A stretch of DNA of 9,104 nt from CAZFPN01 sp044370655 (GTDB taxonomy: Bacteria > Pseudomonadota > Alphaproteobacteria > Rickettsiales > Deianiraeaceae): assembly GCA_044370655.1 (NCBI GenBank), contig JBILVD010000047.1, positions 1 through 9,104 on the forward strand, in the 5' to 3' direction. Position numbers and translations under genes: made by a program. A model generated the notes under the pieces. The model did not search any database, was not told the DNA's origin, and was given only the letters and a program-made list of their open reading frames with translations. This document shows positions 7,267 through 9,104 of this stretch, one piece after another; position 1 is the first letter of the stretch; the number at the start of each line of letters is the position of its first letter.

Positions 7267-7815
7267 ATGGAGCATTTAAGCGAAAAAACAATTTATGGAA
7301 CAACCATTTTAGCTGTAAAAAAAGATCGTTCTGTGGTTATTGGGGGGGACGGTCAGGTTTCTCTCGGTTCTTCTATTATGAAAGCTACTGCTCGCAAAGT
7401 TAGGCGTATTTATGGGGAAAAGATAATTGCAGGTTTTGCGGGAGCAACGGCAGACGCATTTACTCTTTTTGAAAGGCTGGAAAAAAAATTAGAGCAATAT
7501 CAAGGTAAGCTTTTAAGGTCCTGCGTTGAGCTTGCAAAAGATTGGAGGACGGATAAATTCTTACGCCATCTTGAAGCCATGCTTATTGTTTCAGACGGTG
7601 AGAGTATTCTTGTAATTACAGGCAATGGAGATGTAATTGAGCCAGAAAACGGGGTTGCGGCAATTGGTAGTGGGGGTAATTTTGCACTTTCCGCCGCTCG
7701 TGCTTTGATTGATGTTGAGAGCATGGATGCAGAGGCAATTGTGAGAAAAGCAATGAAAATTGCGGGAGATATTTGCGTCTACACAAATCATAATTTGACA
7801 ATTGAAAAGCTATAA
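7267..7815 (+). CDS. hslV: ATP-dependent protease peptidase subunit HslV
   Basis: HslV is the proteasome-like threonine peptidase that forms a double hexamer and degrades proteins unfolded by the AAA+ partner HslU. The 182-residue product has an 11-residue N-terminal extension, MEHLSEKTIYG, before Thr12-Thr13. Cleavage after Gly11 would expose Thr12 as the catalytic N-terminus. Counting from there, Asp17 (GGDGQVSLG) and Lys33 (ATARKVRR) fall at the family's catalytic positions. GFAGATADAFTLFERLE, ELAKDWRTDK, the TGNGDVIEPENG segment and IGSGGN are characteristic. This extended form is typical of alphaproteobacteria, whereas E. coli HslV begins MTT. It lies 2 nt before dxr and probably shares a transcript with it. 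hslU, usually the next gene, is absent here. Confidence 0.96.
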   Translation: MEHLSEKTIYGTTILAVKKDRSVVIGGDGQVSLGSSIMKATARKVRRIYGEKIIAGFAGATADAFTLFERLEKKLEQYQGKLLRSCVELAKDWRTDKFLRHLEAMLIVSDGESILVITGNGDVIEPENGVAAIGSGGNFALSAARALIDVESMDAEAIVRKAMKIAGDICVYTNHNLTIEKL

Positions 7816-7817
7816 AA

Positions 7818-8984
7818 ATGAAGAAAATTGGTATACTAGGTTCAACAGGCTCAATTGGAAGTTCGGCTATATCTCTCATAAAAAATGAATTAAAAGAGAA
7901 GGTTTGCGTTTCTTTCCTTTCCTTTCATTTTAATGCAGAGCTTGCACTTCAACAGGCAATTGCAGTGAAGACAAGAGACGTGTTTGCCACTTCAAAGGAA
8001 GGATATCAGGCTTTTAAAAAAATTTATGACGGTAATGAGATAACCTTGCATTTTGGTGATGAAGCCCTTATAGAAGCTTGCAAAAATGAGGACTTAGACG
8101 TCATTCTTCTTGCAATTGTGGGGGTCTACGGTCTTAAATTTGCCCTTAGCTCAATTTCTAGCAATAAAAAAAGAACTTTGGCAATTGCAAATAAAGAGGC
8201 TATAATCTGCGGAAGCCATTTAATAAATGAGAATTTAAAAAACAGCAAGACTAAAATAATACCTGTAGATTCCGAGCATAATAGTTTATTTAGGCTTCTT
8301 TCAAGCCTTTCAAGCGATGCAATTGAGGGAGTTTTTATAACCGCATCAGGAGGGCCGTTTTTAGGCAGAAAGTTTGAGGACTTAAAAGATGTTAGCTTAA
8401 AAGATGTGGTTAAACATCCAGTTTGGAGTATGGGAGCGAAGATTTCAGTAGACTCAGCAACGATGGCAAATAAGGGATTAGAGCTTATTGAAGCTTCTAA
8501 ATTATTTAACATAAAAGCTAGTAAAATTAAAGCCTTTGTTTGCAAAGGAAGCACACTTCATGCGGGTATAAATTTGCATGATGGAGCATCTGTTTGGTTT
8601 CTTTCAAAACCAGATATGAAAAATCATATCTCTCACGCAATTTTGGAGGGAGGTATATCAAAACTAAATTTGCCACGAGTTTGCCCTTTAGAGCTTTCTA
8701 GTCTTACATTTCAAGAGTTAAAAAAAGATGAATTTCCAGTATTCTTCATTGCAAAAAATGTTGCTGAAAGTGAGGATTTATCACACATTATCTCATTTAA
8801 TATTTTAAATGAAATTGCGGTTGCAAAGTTTTTGAATGGAGAGATAAAATACACTCAAATTCTTGAAATAATTGATGGAAATCTTGGAAGTAACAATCTT
8901 AATTATAAATTCCAAAACCTACTTGAAATTGAAGATTATAGCAATTATTTAGCTAGAGAAGTGGAGTATTATTTAAAACATTAA
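7818..8984 (+). CDS. dxr: 1-deoxy-D-xylulose 5-phosphate reductoisomerase Dxr
   Basis: Dxr (IspC) rearranges and reduces DXP to 2-C-methyl-D-erythritol 4-phosphate with NADPH, the committed step of the MEP isoprenoid pathway feeding quinones and undecaprenyl phosphate. It has 388 residues (E. coli 398). The NADPH-binding GSTGSIG is at 8-14 and ANKEA in the middle. Metal ligands Asp151 and Glu153 sit in PVDSEHN and Glu222 in NKGLE. TASGGPF and KHPVWSMGAKISVDSATM (His200, Ser213) line the substrate site. The flexible loop over the active site is unusual: the conserved HPQS-x-x-H reads CKGSTLH (242-248) and AQLG reads WFLS, although the Ser and His equivalent to E. coli 254 and 257 remain. It follows hslV after 2 nt, and a weak hairpin lies 29 bp after the stop. 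Confidence 0.96.
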   Translation: MKKIGILGSTGSIGSSAISLIKNELKEKVCVSFLSFHFNAELALQQAIAVKTRDVFATSKEGYQAFKKIYDGNEITLHFGDEALIEACKNEDLDVILLAIVGVYGLKFALSSISSNKKRTLAIANKEAIICGSHLINENLKNSKTKIIPVDSEHNSLFRLLSSLSSDAIEGVFITASGGPFLGRKFEDLKDVSLKDVVKHPVWSMGAKISVDSATMANKGLELIEASKLFNIKASKIKAFVCKGSTLHAGINLHDGASVWFLSKPDMKNHISHAILEGGISKLNLPRVCPLELSSLTFQELKKDEFPVFFIAKNVAESEDLSHIISFNILNEIAVAKFLNGEIKYTQILEIIDGNLGSNNLNYKFQNLLEIEDYSNYLAREVEYYLKH

Positions 8985-9104
8985 ATAATTGATATGCCTC
9001 TTTAATTTTTACTAGGTTGTATTTTTCAACCTTAACTTTTTGGTGTATGGTGATTTGTTGGCTTACTTCTGCGGTTTTAAAAAATTTGTATAAAGTCTTC
9101 ATAA
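8953..9104 (-). CDS. Possible end of an unrecognised minus-strand gene (partial)
   Basis: A minus-strand frame is open from the right edge to a TAG at 8955-8953. It encodes about 49 residues from an ATG at 9102 (start MKTLYKFFKTAEVSQQ) and may extend beyond the window. The peptide is lysine-rich and protein-like, but I recognise no family. Against it: it would overlap the 3' end of dxr by 32 bp and would contain the candidate dxr terminator hairpin. It may be a convergent gene end, a tiny ORF or chance. Confidence 0.27.
   Translation of the reverse strand, partial: MKTLYKFFKTAEVSQQITIHQKVKVEKYNLVKIKEAYQLFNVLNNTPLL
9014..9041 (+). terminator. Weak candidate terminator after dxr
   Basis: A 6-bp stem, AGGTTG (9014-9019) and CAACCT (9027-9032), with a 7-nt T-rich loop is followed by TAAC and five T (9037-9041). 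The T run lies on the plus side, as expected for ending hslV-dxr transcription, but the gap between stem and T run weakens the call. The rest of 8985-9104 holds only the doubtful minus-strand frame. Confidence 0.4.

Noticed and set aside
8126..8554. Minus-strand 142-codon open frame
   Set aside because: It is antisense to conserved dxr motifs (VDSEHN, NKGLE) and resembles no protein family.

Overview
The window is AT-rich, densely packed bacterial chromosome carrying housekeeping genes. Several traits point to an alphaproteobacterium. HslV has the short N-terminal extension ending in Gly before the catalytic Thr. DnaE and DnaN read as divergent proteobacterial proteins. The mix of peptidoglycan precursor (GlmM) and MEP isoprenoid (Dxr) genes fits a reduced but walled cell. 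Strong A+T bias, lysine/isoleucine-rich proteins, overlapping genes and a gene broken at poly-T tracts suggest a host-associated or streamlined lineage. I cannot name family or genus.

Layout, left to right. Positions 1-183 hold what may be the last codons of an upstream gene, a strong stem-loop/T-tract terminator and a very AT-rich leader. A plus-strand pair follows: glmM (196-1545), overlapping by 4 bp with dnaE (1542-5000). Convergent to it is a minus-strand operon transcribed dnaN (7129-5987), rpiB (5983-5561), then a PAP2-family phosphatase gene that appears frameshifted (about 5549-5004); the phosphatase and dnaE stop codons lie 3 bp apart. A 137-bp divergent promoter region (7130-7266) separates dnaN from the plus-strand pair hslV (7267-7815) and dxr (7818-8984). 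The last 120 bases contain a weak hairpin and possibly the end of a minus-strand gene. No tRNA, rRNA, CRISPR, insertion sequence or phage gene was seen.

Functionally, dnaE (polymerase III alpha) and dnaN (sliding clamp) encode physically interacting replication proteins. glmM, dxr and, if functional, the PAP2 phosphatase touch envelope biogenesis (UDP-GlcNAc supply, isoprenoid precursors, lipid phosphate turnover). rpiB serves the pentose phosphate pathway and hslV is the peptidase of the HslUV protease.

I found no convincing new multi-gene system. The points worth a second look are local: the PAP2 gene with two poly-T frame disruptions, a 15-bp in-frame tandem repeat in the dnaE C-terminal linker, a small repeat in a diverged N-terminus of the clamp, hslV without an adjacent hslU, unusual substitutions in conserved loops of GlmM and Dxr, and two mutually exclusive hairpins upstream of glmM.
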